A DNA stretch of 64,000 nt, from the NCBI RefSeq assembly GCF_051297175.1, contig NZ_JBINNY010000001.1, forward strand, positions 806,001 through 870,000, read 5' to 3'. The translations under genes were made by a program, and so were the position numbers. Below the pieces are notes generated by a model. The model was not told the DNA's origin. It did not search any database and was given only the letters and a program-made list of their open reading frames with translations. Shown piece after piece: positions 42,819 to 50,636 of the stretch (position 1 is the first letter of the stretch; each line of letters begins with the position of its first letter). The DNA is from Dryocola sp051297175. Lineage in GTDB: Bacteria; Pseudomonadota; Gammaproteobacteria; Enterobacterales; Enterobacteriaceae.

Positions 42819-43532
42819 GTGGATCAGGCTAAAAAGCTGCTAATAGTTGAAGACGATGAAAACATCGCCGAGCTTTTGCAATTGCACCTGCGGGAAGAGG
42901 GTTTTGCTATCACCCACGCCGCGGACGGCAACGCGGGCATGGAAAAACTCCGCCAGGGCGGCTGGGACGCGCTGATTCTTGACCTGATGCTCCCAGGCGT
43001 CGACGGGCTGGAAATCTGCCGCCACGCCAGAACCATGACGCGCTACACGCCCATCATCATTATCAGCGCCCGCTCGAGCGAAACGCACCGCGTGCTGGGC
43101 CTTGAGCTTGGCGCGGATGACTATCTCGCCAAGCCGTTTTCCATGCTGGAACTGGTCGCACGCGTCAAAGCGCTGTTTCGCAGGCAGGAGGCGATGAGCC
43201 AGAACCTGCGCCTGGATGCGGGCGTGCTGACCTTCGATAACCTTTCTATAGACCCGCTGGCGCGCGACGTGCAGCTCAACCGCCAGCCGGTGGAGCTGAC
43301 GCCCCGCGAGTTCGATTTGCTCTACTTCTTTGCCCGAAACCCGGAAACCGTCTTTTCGCGCCTGAACCTGCTCAACGAGGTCTGGGGCTACGAGCATGAA
43401 GGCTACGAACACACCGTCAATACCCACATCAACCGCCTGCGCATCAAGATTGAAGACAATCCGGCGGAGCCAAATTTCATCCGCACCGTGTGGGGAAAAG
43501 GCTACAAATTCACCGCATCGCCACGCGAGTAA
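42819..43532 (+). CDS. OmpR-family response regulator
   Basis: A 237-aa two-component regulator. The receiver domain has the acidic pair in VEDDENIAELL (residues 11-13), the phosphoacceptor Asp55 in LILDLMLPG and Lys105 in LAKPFSMLELV. The C-terminal winged helix contains ELTPREFDLLYFFARNP and HTVNTHINRLRIKIE. It starts with GTG at 42819; the ATG at 42811 is in another frame. The histidine kinase follows after three bases. The signal and target genes are unknown. It is not part of the E. coli K-12 gene order between gcvP and bglA. Confidence 0.92.
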   Translation: MDQAKKLLIVEDDENIAELLQLHLREEGFAITHAADGNAGMEKLRQGGWDALILDLMLPGVDGLEICRHARTMTRYTPIIIISARSSETHRVLGLELGADDYLAKPFSMLELVARVKALFRRQEAMSQNLRLDAGVLTFDNLSIDPLARDVQLNRQPVELTPREFDLLYFFARNPETVFSRLNLLNEVWGYEHEGYEHTVNTHINRLRIKIEDNPAEPNFIRTVWGKGYKFTASPRE

Positions 43533-43535
43533 CCT

Positions 43536-45002
43536 ATGCGAACCCTGACCCTTTCACAGCGCCTGACGCTGGTCTTTGCGCTGCTGCTTCTCACCTCGTG
43601 CGCGCTGCTGGGCTGGCTACAGGTGCGAACCAGCACCCAGTACAGCCAGGCGGTTATCCAGCAGATTTCCGGCGATCTGGCCCAGCACATCAACCAGAGC
43701 TACCCGCTGCTCGGCCAGGACGGGCTGAACAGAGATTCCGTACGTACGCTGTTCGATCATCTGATGGCCGTGAACCCGAGCGTTGAGGTTTATCTGCTGG
43801 ATAATCAGGGCAATATCGTCGGGGACGGCGCGCCGCCCGGGCATATCAAGCGCCCGCGGATCGACCTGGAGCCGATTCAGACCGCGTTAAGCAGCCACGA
43901 ATTTCCGGTCTACGGCGACGATCCGCGCAGCCTGGACGGCAAAAAAGTCTTCAGCGTCGCGCCCATGCGCCAGGACGGGGAGATCAAAGGCTATCTGTAT
44001 GTGATTCTGCTTGGGGAAAAATACACGGCGTTGAGCAGCGACGCGCAGTTTAACGCGCTGCTAAAAATTGTCCTGCTCTCGATAAGCCTGGTCGCGCTGC
44101 TGGGGCTGATCGTCGGTGGCCTGGCCTTCCGCTGGATCACCCGGCCGCTGCGCGAACTGTCGCGCCAGGTGCGCGAGCTGGAAACCGGCGGCATGGAAGA
44201 GATGAAGGCGATGGCCGCGCTGCCGCTGCAGGCCGACAGGGGCAGTGATGAAATTAATCTTCTGCGCCAGGGCGTGATTAGCATGGCCAGGCGCATCGCG
44301 GAACAGTGGCATCGGCTTGCGCAGCAGGACCAGCTGCGCCGCGAGTTTATCGCCAATATCTCCCATGACCTGCGCACGCCGCTAACCTCGCTGCACGGCT
44401 ATCTTGAAAGCCTGTCGGTGATGTCCGCAACCCTGTCCGAGGCGGATAAAAAGCGCTATCTGGAGATTGCGCTCGCGCAGAGCCAGAAGGTCGGCACGCT
44501 CGCGCAGTCGCTGTTCGAGCTGGCGCGGCTGGAATACGGCGTGGTCAAACCGCAAAAAGAGCACTTTTCACTGAGCGAGCTTTTGCAGGATGTGTTCCAG
44601 AAATTTGAGCTGGCGGCGCAAACCCGGCAGCAGCAGATGTTAGCGGATATCCAGCCCGGCCTGCCGATGATTGACGCCGATGTCGGCATGATCGAACGCG
44701 TACTTACCAATCTTTTGGACAACGCCATCCGTCATGCGCCCGAAAAAGGGACGATAGCGGTGCGGCTGTGGGCCGAAGGTGAAAGGGTGCTGGTGCAGGT
44801 GAGCGATAACGGGCCGGGAATACCGCAGGAGCTGAAAGAAGGTCTGTTCGTGCGTCCGTCAATCGCCAGCCAGTCCCGGCTGCGGGTCGGCGGCCTTGGC
44901 CTGATGATCGTGCGCCAGATGCTGCAGCTTCACGGCAGCGACATTACGCTGGTGGAAAAACCGGACAGCGGGGCCTGCTTCCGGTTTGCTTTGCCCGTTT
45001 AA
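43536..45002 (+). CDS. Membrane sensor histidine kinase
   Basis: A 488-aa kinase partnered with the response regulator just upstream. It has an N-terminal membrane segment (LVFALLLLTSCALLGWL), a periplasmic sensor domain (about residues 35-165), a second membrane segment (IVLLSISLVALLGLIVGGLAF) and a HAMP region. The HisKA motif EFIANISHDLRTPLTSLHGYL has the phosphorylated His near residue 277, and the ATPase domain has LLDNAIRHAP, VSDNGPGIP and GGLGLMIVRQML. The periplasmic domain gives no clue to the signal. Whether it controls the neighbouring peroxidase gene is open. Confidence 0.92.
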   Translation: MRTLTLSQRLTLVFALLLLTSCALLGWLQVRTSTQYSQAVIQQISGDLAQHINQSYPLLGQDGLNRDSVRTLFDHLMAVNPSVEVYLLDNQGNIVGDGAPPGHIKRPRIDLEPIQTALSSHEFPVYGDDPRSLDGKKVFSVAPMRQDGEIKGYLYVILLGEKYTALSSDAQFNALLKIVLLSISLVALLGLIVGGLAFRWITRPLRELSRQVRELETGGMEEMKAMAALPLQADRGSDEINLLRQGVISMARRIAEQWHRLAQQDQLRREFIANISHDLRTPLTSLHGYLESLSVMSATLSEADKKRYLEIALAQSQKVGTLAQSLFELARLEYGVVKPQKEHFSLSELLQDVFQKFELAAQTRQQQMLADIQPGLPMIDADVGMIERVLTNLLDNAIRHAPEKGTIAVRLWAEGERVLVQVSDNGPGIPQELKEGLFVRPSIASQSRLRVGGLGLMIVRQMLQLHGSDITLVEKPDSGACFRFALPV

Positions 45003-45013
45003 AGCCAGAAGTG

Positions 45014-45048
45014 TTGTCGGGCAGCGCGAACGCCTGCCCGACCTACAA
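45014..45048. repeat. REP-like palindrome between convergent kinase and ccpR genes
   Basis: TTGTCGGGCAG...CTGCCCGACCTACAA forms a palindrome of about 35 bases in the 54-base spacer between two converging genes, where it probably also serves as a transcription stop. Confidence 0.7.
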
Positions 45049-45056
45049 CTGTTGGA

Positions 45057-46451
45057 TTAATCAATCGGATACGGTGAATAAACCCCGTTTAGCGATTCAA
45101 GGAAGGCGACGATATCCTCTACGTCACCCTGGGCAAGCGTTGTCCCCACCTGATACTTGAGCATCTGCTTCACGGCTTCATCAAGCGTGGCCACATCTCC
45201 CCGATGGAAGTAAGGCGCGGTTAACGCCACGTTGCGCAGCGTTGGCACCTTTTGACGCAGCCGGTCGCGCACCTCGTTGGTGACATTCATGCGGCCGATA
45301 TCCGCAGCCGTTATTTCCCCGAAGCCAAACTCTTTTTTCAGCCCAAGCGGTTCATAAGAACGCCCGCCGAGGATTTTCCCCGTGTGGCAGGTGGCACACT
45401 TATTGTCTTTGAACAGCTGATAACCGCGTTTTTGCCGCGCGGTCAGCGCGTTATCGTCCCCGCGCAGGTATTTGTCGAAGGGGGAGTCTGGCGTGATTAG
45501 CGTTTTCTCGAACTCGGCGATCGCATCGGTAATCGTCTCACCGGTTAGGCCCTGCGGATAAACGGCGGTGAAATCACGGGTCAGGATCGGGTCCTGGTTA
45601 AGCTTGCCGGTGATTTCTTCCCAGGATTTGGACGCCATTTCAAGAGGGTTCAGCGGCGGGCCGCCGGCCTGCACCTGGAGATCCGGCGCTCGCCCGTCCC
45701 AGAACTGCTCGATATTGAACACCGAGTTAAACACCGTTGGGGCGTTAATCGGGCCGATAGCGCCTCCTACACCCTGGGAGGTTTTACGTCCGTCTACGCC
45801 GCCCGCGCCAAGCTGGTGGCACTGCGCGCAGGAAACGGTGTTGTCGCCGGAAAGGCGAGGATCGTGATAAAGCCGCATGCCGAGGGCGACCTTTTTCGCA
45901 TCAACCGGCAGCGACTTAGGTATGGGCTGTACGGGTTCGTTACGGCGGTTTTCGGCCATATCCGGCGTGGCGTAGTAGTTCAGCCGCTGATGTTTTACCC
46001 ACTCCAGCAGGGTGTTCCGTTCTTCTTTATTCATCGCGCCCGCCCAGTGCAGGGCGGTGTAGCGCGTAGGCGGCATGGTCTGGTGCTCCATCACCCATTC
46101 GATTTTAGTGATGTCGCTTTGTGGCGCGCCGTCGTTGTTATTAAGGCTTTCACGGACATGGGTCAGGTTAAAAGATTTGTAACCTAGCTCAATATCGTAC
46201 TCCATCAGCTGCTTTGCTATCGGAAAAGAGGCGTAGAAAGGCAGCTCGGCGGAAGGGGTATGGCAGTAATCGCATCCCTTTTCCTGGAGAATATTCAATA
46301 CCTTAGCGTTTAGAACGGATGGTTCTTTTTGCGCGAACGAGGCGTTAATGCGTTGTTTATCATGATAGTTGACGTAGCCGACAAGCCCGAGATAACACGC
46401 GGCGCCGCCTGCGACGGCTAGCCCCAGCAGTTTTGTTATTTTGTTCATCAA
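45057..46451 (-). CDS. ccpR: Triheme cytochrome c peroxidase (YhjA/CcpR type)
   Basis: A 464-aa quinol-dependent peroxidase anchored in the inner membrane by an N-terminal segment (about residues 6-27), with the catalytic part in the periplasm. Three heme c attachment motifs are visible: C60-D-Y-C63-H, C208-A-Q-C211-H and C352-A-T-C355-H. Two hemes belong to the classical bacterial peroxidase module, and the N-terminal one is the extra domain of the YhjA family, which reduces hydrogen peroxide as an electron acceptor under low oxygen. In E. coli yhjA is elsewhere on the chromosome and is activated by FNR and OxyR; a near-consensus FNR box occurs upstream here. The start may be the second Met. 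Confidence 0.93.
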   Translation of the reverse strand: MMNKITKLLGLAVAGGAACYLGLVGYVNYHDKQRINASFAQKEPSVLNAKVLNILQEKGCDYCHTPSAELPFYASFPIAKQLMEYDIELGYKSFNLTHVRESLNNNDGAPQSDITKIEWVMEHQTMPPTRYTALHWAGAMNKEERNTLLEWVKHQRLNYYATPDMAENRRNEPVQPIPKSLPVDAKKVALGMRLYHDPRLSGDNTVSCAQCHQLGAGGVDGRKTSQGVGGAIGPINAPTVFNSVFNIEQFWDGRAPDLQVQAGGPPLNPLEMASKSWEEITGKLNQDPILTRDFTAVYPQGLTGETITDAIAEFEKTLITPDSPFDKYLRGDDNALTARQKRGYQLFKDNKCATCHTGKILGGRSYEPLGLKKEFGFGEITAADIGRMNVTNEVRDRLRQKVPTLRNVALTAPYFHRGDVATLDEAVKQMLKYQVGTTLAQGDVEDIVAFLESLNGVYSPYPID

Positions 46452-46491
46452 AGTTCCCTTTCCCAGAGGTAAAGCAGAATCCGCGATCTTT

Positions 46492-46518
46492 CTAAACCAC
46501 AGATTTTATGTGGTTTAG
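46492..46518. other. Perfect dyad in the ccpR leader
   Basis: Arms CTAAACCACA and TGTGGTTTAG (10 bp, perfect) flank seven bases GATTTTA. The dyad is 41 bases before the ccpR start codon and, if transcription begins near 46512 as the FNR box suggests, it straddles the start site. It could be an operator for an unknown regulator or a leader hairpin. Confidence 0.6.
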
Positions 46519-46546
46519 ATGATGGTGATTTCGGGGGAGGCGCTCG

Positions 46547-46560
46547 TTGAGCGGCATCAA
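46547..46560 (-). promoter_or_regulatory. FNR box upstream of ccpR
   Basis: TTGAG CGGC ATCAA matches the FNR consensus TTGAT-N4-ATCAA at nine of ten positions. On the minus strand a CATCAT -10 candidate lies 22 bases after it, so the box centre would be near -41.5, the normal activating position. Oxygen-limited induction of the peroxidase is therefore likely. Confidence 0.68.
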
Positions 46561-46624
46561 GGTAAAGGGCAGGCTGCGGCTATCGTTAAAATAGGCGGCG
46601 CCAATGATGAGGCGGAAGATGCAG

Positions 46625-46650
46625 GGCGGGTAAACGAAGCGTTACCCGCC
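46625..46650 (-). terminator. Hairpin after bglA
   Basis: Perfect arms GGCGGGTAA and TTACCCGCC (46625-46633, 46642-46650), 21 bases after the bglA stop. There is no clear T-run, so it may be a weak terminator or an mRNA 3' end stabiliser. Confidence 0.6.
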
Positions 46651-46670
46651 GCAGGGCTTAAAGCAAGTTG

Positions 46671-48104
46671 TTAGAGGGTTTCGCCGTTGCTGGCGATAAC
46701 TGCTTTGTACCAGTTAAAGCTCTTCTTGCGCGAGCGGGACATATCGCCGGTGCCGTCGTCGTGCTTGTTAACGTAGATAAAGCCGTAGCGCTTGCTGTAC
46801 TGGCCGGTGGTGAAGGAAACGCAGTCGATACAGCCCCACGGGGTGTAGCCCATCAGGTCTACGCCGTCATAGGTGACCGCTTTCATCATCTCTTCTACGT
46901 GGGCTTTGAGATAGTCGATGCGGTAATCGTCGTTGATAGAGCCGTCTTCTTCGACCTTGTCGTATGCGCCAAAGCCGTTTTCCACGATAAACAGCGGTTT
47001 CTGGTAGCGCTCGTAAAGCTCGCACAGCGCGTAGCGCAGGCCAACCGGGTCAATCTGCCAGCCCCAGTCGGACGCCTTAACGTGTGGATTCGGCACGCTG
47101 CCCTGGAAGCCGGAAAGCGCATCGCCGGTGCCGCCGTCGGCCTTCACCGCATTGGTCATGTAGTAGCTAAAGCCGAGGTAATCGCACACGCCTTCACGCA
47201 GGATCTGCTCGTCGCCTGGTTCCATTTTGATATTGAACTCGCGGCGTTCCCACTCGTTCAGCACGTAGGACGGGTAGTAGCCGCGCAGCTGCACGTCGGT
47301 AAACACGTAGCGTTCGCGCATGGATTCCTGGGCGTACATCACGTCTTCCGGTTTGCAGGAGAACGGGTACAGCGGCACCATCGCCAGCATGCAGCCGATT
47401 TGCATTTCCGGGTTGATGCGGTGGCCGATTTTCACCGCCATGGCGCTTGCCACGAACTGGTGGTGCAGAACCTGGTACATCACCTCTTCCGGGTTGTCGT
47501 GCTCGGTGTAGACCACGCCGGAACAGCAGTAGCCAAACAGCGGCGCGCGCCAGTTGCGCTGGTTATTGATCTCGTTAAAGGTCATCCAGTATTTCACCTT
47601 GCTCTTGTAGCGTTCGAACACCACTTCAGCAAAGCGCACAAAGAAATCGACGACTTTACGGTTGGTCCAGCCGCCGTATTCCGTCACGAGGTGGTGCGGC
47701 ATCTCGAAGTGAGAAAGGGTGATAACCGGCTCGATATTGTATTTGTGCAGCTCGTCGAACATGTCGTCGTAGAACTTCAGGCCTTCTTCGTTCGGCTGCT
47801 GCTCGTCACCGTTTGGGAAGATGCGCGTCCAGGCAATCGATGTGCGGAAGCACTTGAAGCCCATTTCGGCAAACAGCTTGATGTCTTCTTTGTAGCGGCC
47901 GTGGAAGTCGATGGCTTCATGGTTTGGATAGTATTTGCCGGGGACGACTTCCTGGGTGATTTCACGAGGCACGCCGTGTGCGCCGCCGGTTAGCACGTCG
48001 CAGATGCTTGGGCCTTTGCCCTCTTTGTTCCAGCCGCCTTCAACCTGGTGCGCGGCTACCGCGCCGCCCCATAAAAAGTCTTTTGGTAAGGTCAATTTCT
48101 TCAT
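46671..48104 (-). CDS. bglA: 6-phospho-beta-glucosidase
   Basis: A 477-aa glycoside hydrolase family 1 enzyme that splits phosphorylated beta-glucosides after PTS uptake. The acid/base Glu is in MTFNEINNQRNW (near residue 177) and the nucleophile Glu is in LFIVENGFGAYD (near residue 374). The phosphate-binding end, GYTPWGCIDCVSFTTGQYSKRYGFIYV, is typical of phospho-glucosidases. The start at 48104 (MKKLTLPKDFLWGGAVAAHQ) fits the family; the frame from 48152 adds 16 unrelated residues. No PTS gene is adjacent, but an RpiR-type regulator lies directly upstream on the same strand. Confidence 0.95.
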   Translation of the reverse strand: MKKLTLPKDFLWGGAVAAHQVEGGWNKEGKGPSICDVLTGGAHGVPREITQEVVPGKYYPNHEAIDFHGRYKEDIKLFAEMGFKCFRTSIAWTRIFPNGDEQQPNEEGLKFYDDMFDELHKYNIEPVITLSHFEMPHHLVTEYGGWTNRKVVDFFVRFAEVVFERYKSKVKYWMTFNEINNQRNWRAPLFGYCCSGVVYTEHDNPEEVMYQVLHHQFVASAMAVKIGHRINPEMQIGCMLAMVPLYPFSCKPEDVMYAQESMRERYVFTDVQLRGYYPSYVLNEWERREFNIKMEPGDEQILREGVCDYLGFSYYMTNAVKADGGTGDALSGFQGSVPNPHVKASDWGWQIDPVGLRYALCELYERYQKPLFIVENGFGAYDKVEEDGSINDDYRIDYLKAHVEEMMKAVTYDGVDLMGYTPWGCIDCVSFTTGQYSKRYGFIYVNKHDDGTGDMSRSRKKSFNWYKAVIASNGETL

Positions 48105-48137
48105 ATTTTTTATCTCGCAGTGGCGCGCCGGGAATAT

Positions 48138-48153
48138 TGTGGGTGAGTTCACA
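48138..48153 (-). promoter_or_regulatory. CRP-like site near the bglA start
   Basis: TGTGG GTGAGT TCACA matches the CRP core at nine of ten positions. It is only 34 bases before the bglA start codon, too close for a normal class II promoter, so it may be downstream of the promoter or not functional. Confidence 0.35.
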
Positions 48154-48219
48154 ATCTGGCGTTACGTTAATAAACTCTGGTCTGGAGTCTAACAAACGAG
48201 ATTTAATTGTCACGATATA

Positions 48220-48244
48220 ACAAATCACGCCAAATGTGATTTGT
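48220..48244. promoter_or_regulatory. Perfect dyad upstream of bglA, candidate operator
   Basis: Arms ACAAATCAC and GTGATTTGT (9 bp, perfect) are separated by GCCAAAT. The dyad lies between the RpiR-type regulator gene and bglA, 116 bases before the bglA start, a suitable place for control by that regulator. The symmetry is seen; the binding protein is inferred. Confidence 0.5.
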
Positions 48245-48269
48245 CACATCTAAAAAACAGCATGTTTTT

Positions 48270-48998
48270 TTACGCCATTTTTTTAGCCAGCTTGCGACCG
48301 ATGGTTTCGAGAATATAAATAACCGGAATCTGCGTGGTAATGTCGTAAACGCCGCCGACACGCGTCAGCGGAATATGCCAGGAGATATTAAAATCTGCAA
48401 GTTTCGCCAGCGCCGAGTTCTCATGGCTGGTGATGGACAGCACCTTACAGTTATGCAGGCTGAACTGGCTGGCAAAACGGAGGATTTCCTCGGTTTCGCC
48501 GGAAACGGAAAGCACAATGGCCAGCGCGTTTTTAGCCATATCGTTGGTGACCGGAAAATAAGGGTCGTCGATATGGTTACTAAATTTTCCCACGTTAGAG
48601 AAGAAGCGTGCGCCATATTTAGCTAAAGCGCCCGACGTGCCCGCCCCGACAAATATAATTCTTTCCGATGAGCAAATAATATCAACCGCGCGGTCAATTA
48701 AATTATCAAACTCTTCATTGTTGGTGCTTTTAAAAAAGCTAATGATTTCGCTGGGGCCAAAATTAACCAGCTGCTCGTCGTTTTGCTCAAGATATAACTT
48801 AAAGCGCACGCGAAATTCGGAATACCCTTCGCAATTAAGCTTGCGGCAAAAGCGCAGCACGGTGGTGGTGGAGACGCCCGCGGCATCGGCCAGCTCGCGG
48901 ATGGTCATGTACATTACTTTGTCACGGTTTTTAATGACATAGTTGTAGACCAGCATTTCCAGGCCGTTGAGATTAGCGATTGCCGCGTGAGTAAACAT
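48270..48998 (-). CDS. MurR/RpiR-family transcriptional regulator
   Basis: A 242-aa regulator with an N-terminal helix-turn-helix of the RpiR type (TIRELADAAGVSTTTVLRFCRKLNCEGYSEF, about residues 29-59) and a C-terminal SIS sugar-phosphate-binding domain (IIFVGAGTSGALAKYGARFF and AIVLSVSGETEEILRFAS). The start at 48998 has GGAAG ahead; the longer frame overlaps the neighbouring gene. bglA lies 165 bases downstream on the same strand, which suggests it responds to a phosphorylated beta-glucoside and controls bglA. The ligand is not known. Confidence 0.9.
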   Translation of the reverse strand: MFTHAAIANLNGLEMLVYNYVIKNRDKVMYMTIRELADAAGVSTTTVLRFCRKLNCEGYSEFRVRFKLYLEQNDEQLVNFGPSEIISFFKSTNNEEFDNLIDRAVDIICSSERIIFVGAGTSGALAKYGARFFSNVGKFSNHIDDPYFPVTNDMAKNALAIVLSVSGETEEILRFASQFSLHNCKVLSITSHENSALAKLADFNISWHIPLTRVGGVYDITTQIPVIYILETIGRKLAKKMA

Positions 48999-49032
48999 CG
49001 TCCGTCTTCCAAAGTTAAGCCGTATAGGGAGT

Positions 49033-49629
49033 TTAGCGCAGCCAGCCTTTTTCCTGCGCGCCATATAAATGGCTGACGACATGTTGCCATAATTCCGGCC
49101 AGCTTTCGCCCACCAGAGCGTTACGGGTTAATACCTGCTCAAGAGAGATATTATTTTCGCGCCAGCTTTGCCCTTCGTTATGCAGGTTTTGCAGAATGGG
49201 CAGGATGCGATCCAGCGCGCTGGCAAAACGGGCGTCGGCGGTGGCGCCTGTTTCGTATTCCAGCCACAGCCTGAGGAATTCACCGCTTTGCGGCTCGGGT
49301 AACAGGCCAAAAAGGCGGGCGGCGGCCAGCGCTTCTTTTTCAGCAATCGCTTCACGGGCGGCCAGGTCGTAAACCAGCACATCCCCAACGTCGATTTCCA
49401 CGATGTCGTGCAGCAACGCCATCTGCACGACGCGCGAAATATTCACCTCAGCGGGAGCGAAAGGTGCAAGGCTCATCGCCGCAACGGCAAAATGCCAGCT
49501 ATGCTCTGCTGAGTTTTCCTGCCGACCGTGGCCGATAATTTTGGTGCGACGTTCGACCAGCTTCAGCTTGTCGATTTCTATCAGAAAGGCGATGACTTCG
49601 CTCATCGCGCCAAAGGCGTGCGGGGACAT
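49033..49629 (-). CDS. HD-domain phosphohydrolase (YfbR-like)
   Basis: A 198-aa protein with HD-superfamily metal-binding residues: the first His in ENSAEHSWHFA (near residue 46), the HD pair in MALLHDIVEIDVGD (near residue 78) and a distal Asp in ALDRILPIL (near residue 138). Proteins of this type are usually 5'-nucleotidases or similar phosphohydrolases; the substrate cannot be told. The start at 49629 follows AAGGAG with six bases between. It is 34 bases upstream of the RpiR-type gene and probably in the same transcript. Confidence 0.85.
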   Translation of the reverse strand: MSPHAFGAMSEVIAFLIEIDKLKLVERRTKIIGHGRQENSAEHSWHFAVAAMSLAPFAPAEVNISRVVQMALLHDIVEIDVGDVLVYDLAAREAIAEKEALAAARLFGLLPEPQSGEFLRLWLEYETGATADARFASALDRILPILQNLHNEGQSWRENNISLEQVLTRNALVGESWPELWQHVVSHLYGAQEKGWLR

Positions 49630-49782
49630 AGCGTTCTCCTTCATTCTTGCAGCTGCTAAGCCGTTGCTATGCGTCGCGGCCGCGGGCTAAATTATTTTAG
49701 CGTACACGTGTTCACTGGAATCATTCTCAGTTATGCTAATCGTGCTGCATTTTTCATCTTTAGACTTACCTGGAGTAGCCTT

Positions 49783-50436
49783 ATGGCTGACAAACCAATC
49801 AAAGCACCGGGATATTCACTGGCTGAGGAAATAGCCAACAGTATTAGCCACGGTATTGGGCTAGTGTTCGGGGTTGTCGGACTGGTGCTTTTGCTGGTTC
49901 AGGCCTACTCGACCCACGCCAGCGCGGTGGCCATCACCAGCTACAGCCTGTACGGCGGCAGCATGATTTTGCTGTTCCTTGCCTCCACGCTTTATCACGC
50001 GGTGCCTCACCCCCGAGCGAAGCGCGTGCTCAAAAAATTCGACCATTGCGCCATTTACCTGCTTATCGCCGGAACCTACACGCCGTTCCTGCTGGTTGGG
50101 CTGAACTCACCTTTTGCGCACGGCATGATGGTGGTTATCTGGAGTCTGGCGCTGCTGGGCATTCTGTTTAAGCTGACCATTGCGCACCGCTTCAAAGTGC
50201 TGTCGTTGGTGACCTATCTGCTGATGGGCTGGCTGTCGCTTGCGGTTGTGTACCAGCTGGCGATGAAGCTAGACGCGGGCAGCATAACTCTGCTGGCTGC
50301 GGGCGGGGTGATTTACTCGCTGGGCGTCATTTTCTACGTCTGCAAGCGCATCCCCTACAACCACGCAATCTGGCATGGTTTCGTGCTGGGCGGCAGCGTG
50401 TGTCACTTCCTCGCTATCTATTTGTACATTCGCTAA
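49783..50436 (+). CDS. trhA: Hemolysin III family protein TrhA (YqfA)
   Basis: A 217-aa inner-membrane protein with seven hydrophobic segments, of the PAQR/hemolysin III family. Conserved marks are EEIANSISHGIG, LFLASTLYHAVPH, KKFDHCAIYLLIAGTYTPF and the C-terminal HAIWHGFVLGGSVCHFLAIYLY, whose His residues form the zinc site in this superfamily. In E. coli it is linked to control of membrane lipid balance. The start at 49783 (MADKPIKAPGYSLAEE) has GGAG ahead and matches the E. coli length closely. Confidence 0.95.
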   Translation: MADKPIKAPGYSLAEEIANSISHGIGLVFGVVGLVLLLVQAYSTHASAVAITSYSLYGGSMILLFLASTLYHAVPHPRAKRVLKKFDHCAIYLLIAGTYTPFLLVGLNSPFAHGMMVVIWSLALLGILFKLTIAHRFKVLSLVTYLLMGWLSLAVVYQLAMKLDAGSITLLAAGGVIYSLGVIFYVCKRIPYNHAIWHGFVLGGSVCHFLAIYLYIR

Positions 50437-50441
50437 AGCAA

Positions 50442-50624
50442 AGCCCCCGCAGAACGGGGGCTCAGATTGCTGACAAAGAAGGAAAAAGCGTGGTTTTTCC
50501 TTCTTTGTGGTTATCAGCCGAAAATCAATGAATTGATTTTCCTTATTATTTTTTCGGAGACAAATGTTCATATCGTGGAGGTATGAGGCTTGTCATCAGT
50601 CTCAGCCCCCGCAGAACGGGGGCT
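50442..50624. other. Structured 183-bp spacer bounded by two identical hairpins
   Basis: Between convergent trhA and ygfZ lie two identical 21-base hairpins (50442-50462 and 50604-50624; arms AGCCCCCG and CGGGGGCT around CAGAA). Between them are a perfect 15-bp stem (ACAAAGAAGGAAAAA 50473-50487, TTTTTCCTTCTTTGT 50494-50508), extended outward by GCTGA/TCAGC, and a perfect 10-bp dyad (GAAAATCAAT 50520-50529, ATTGATTTTC 50532-50541) followed by CTTATTATTTTTT. The last part looks like a plus-strand terminator. Possible readings are a small RNA gene with its terminator, a small mobile palindromic element, or stacked terminators. Confidence 0.65.
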
Positions 50625-50636
50625 TGAGCACGACCG

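Noticed and set aside
48232..48250. CRP site in TGTGATTTGTCACA before bglA
   Set aside because: The half-sites are separated by four bases instead of six, so it does not fit CRP; the overlapping 9-bp dyad is the better description.
50269..50571. 100-codon minus-strand frame across the end of trhA and the spacer
   Set aside because: It runs antisense through trhA and through the hairpins, with no ribosome site or family match.
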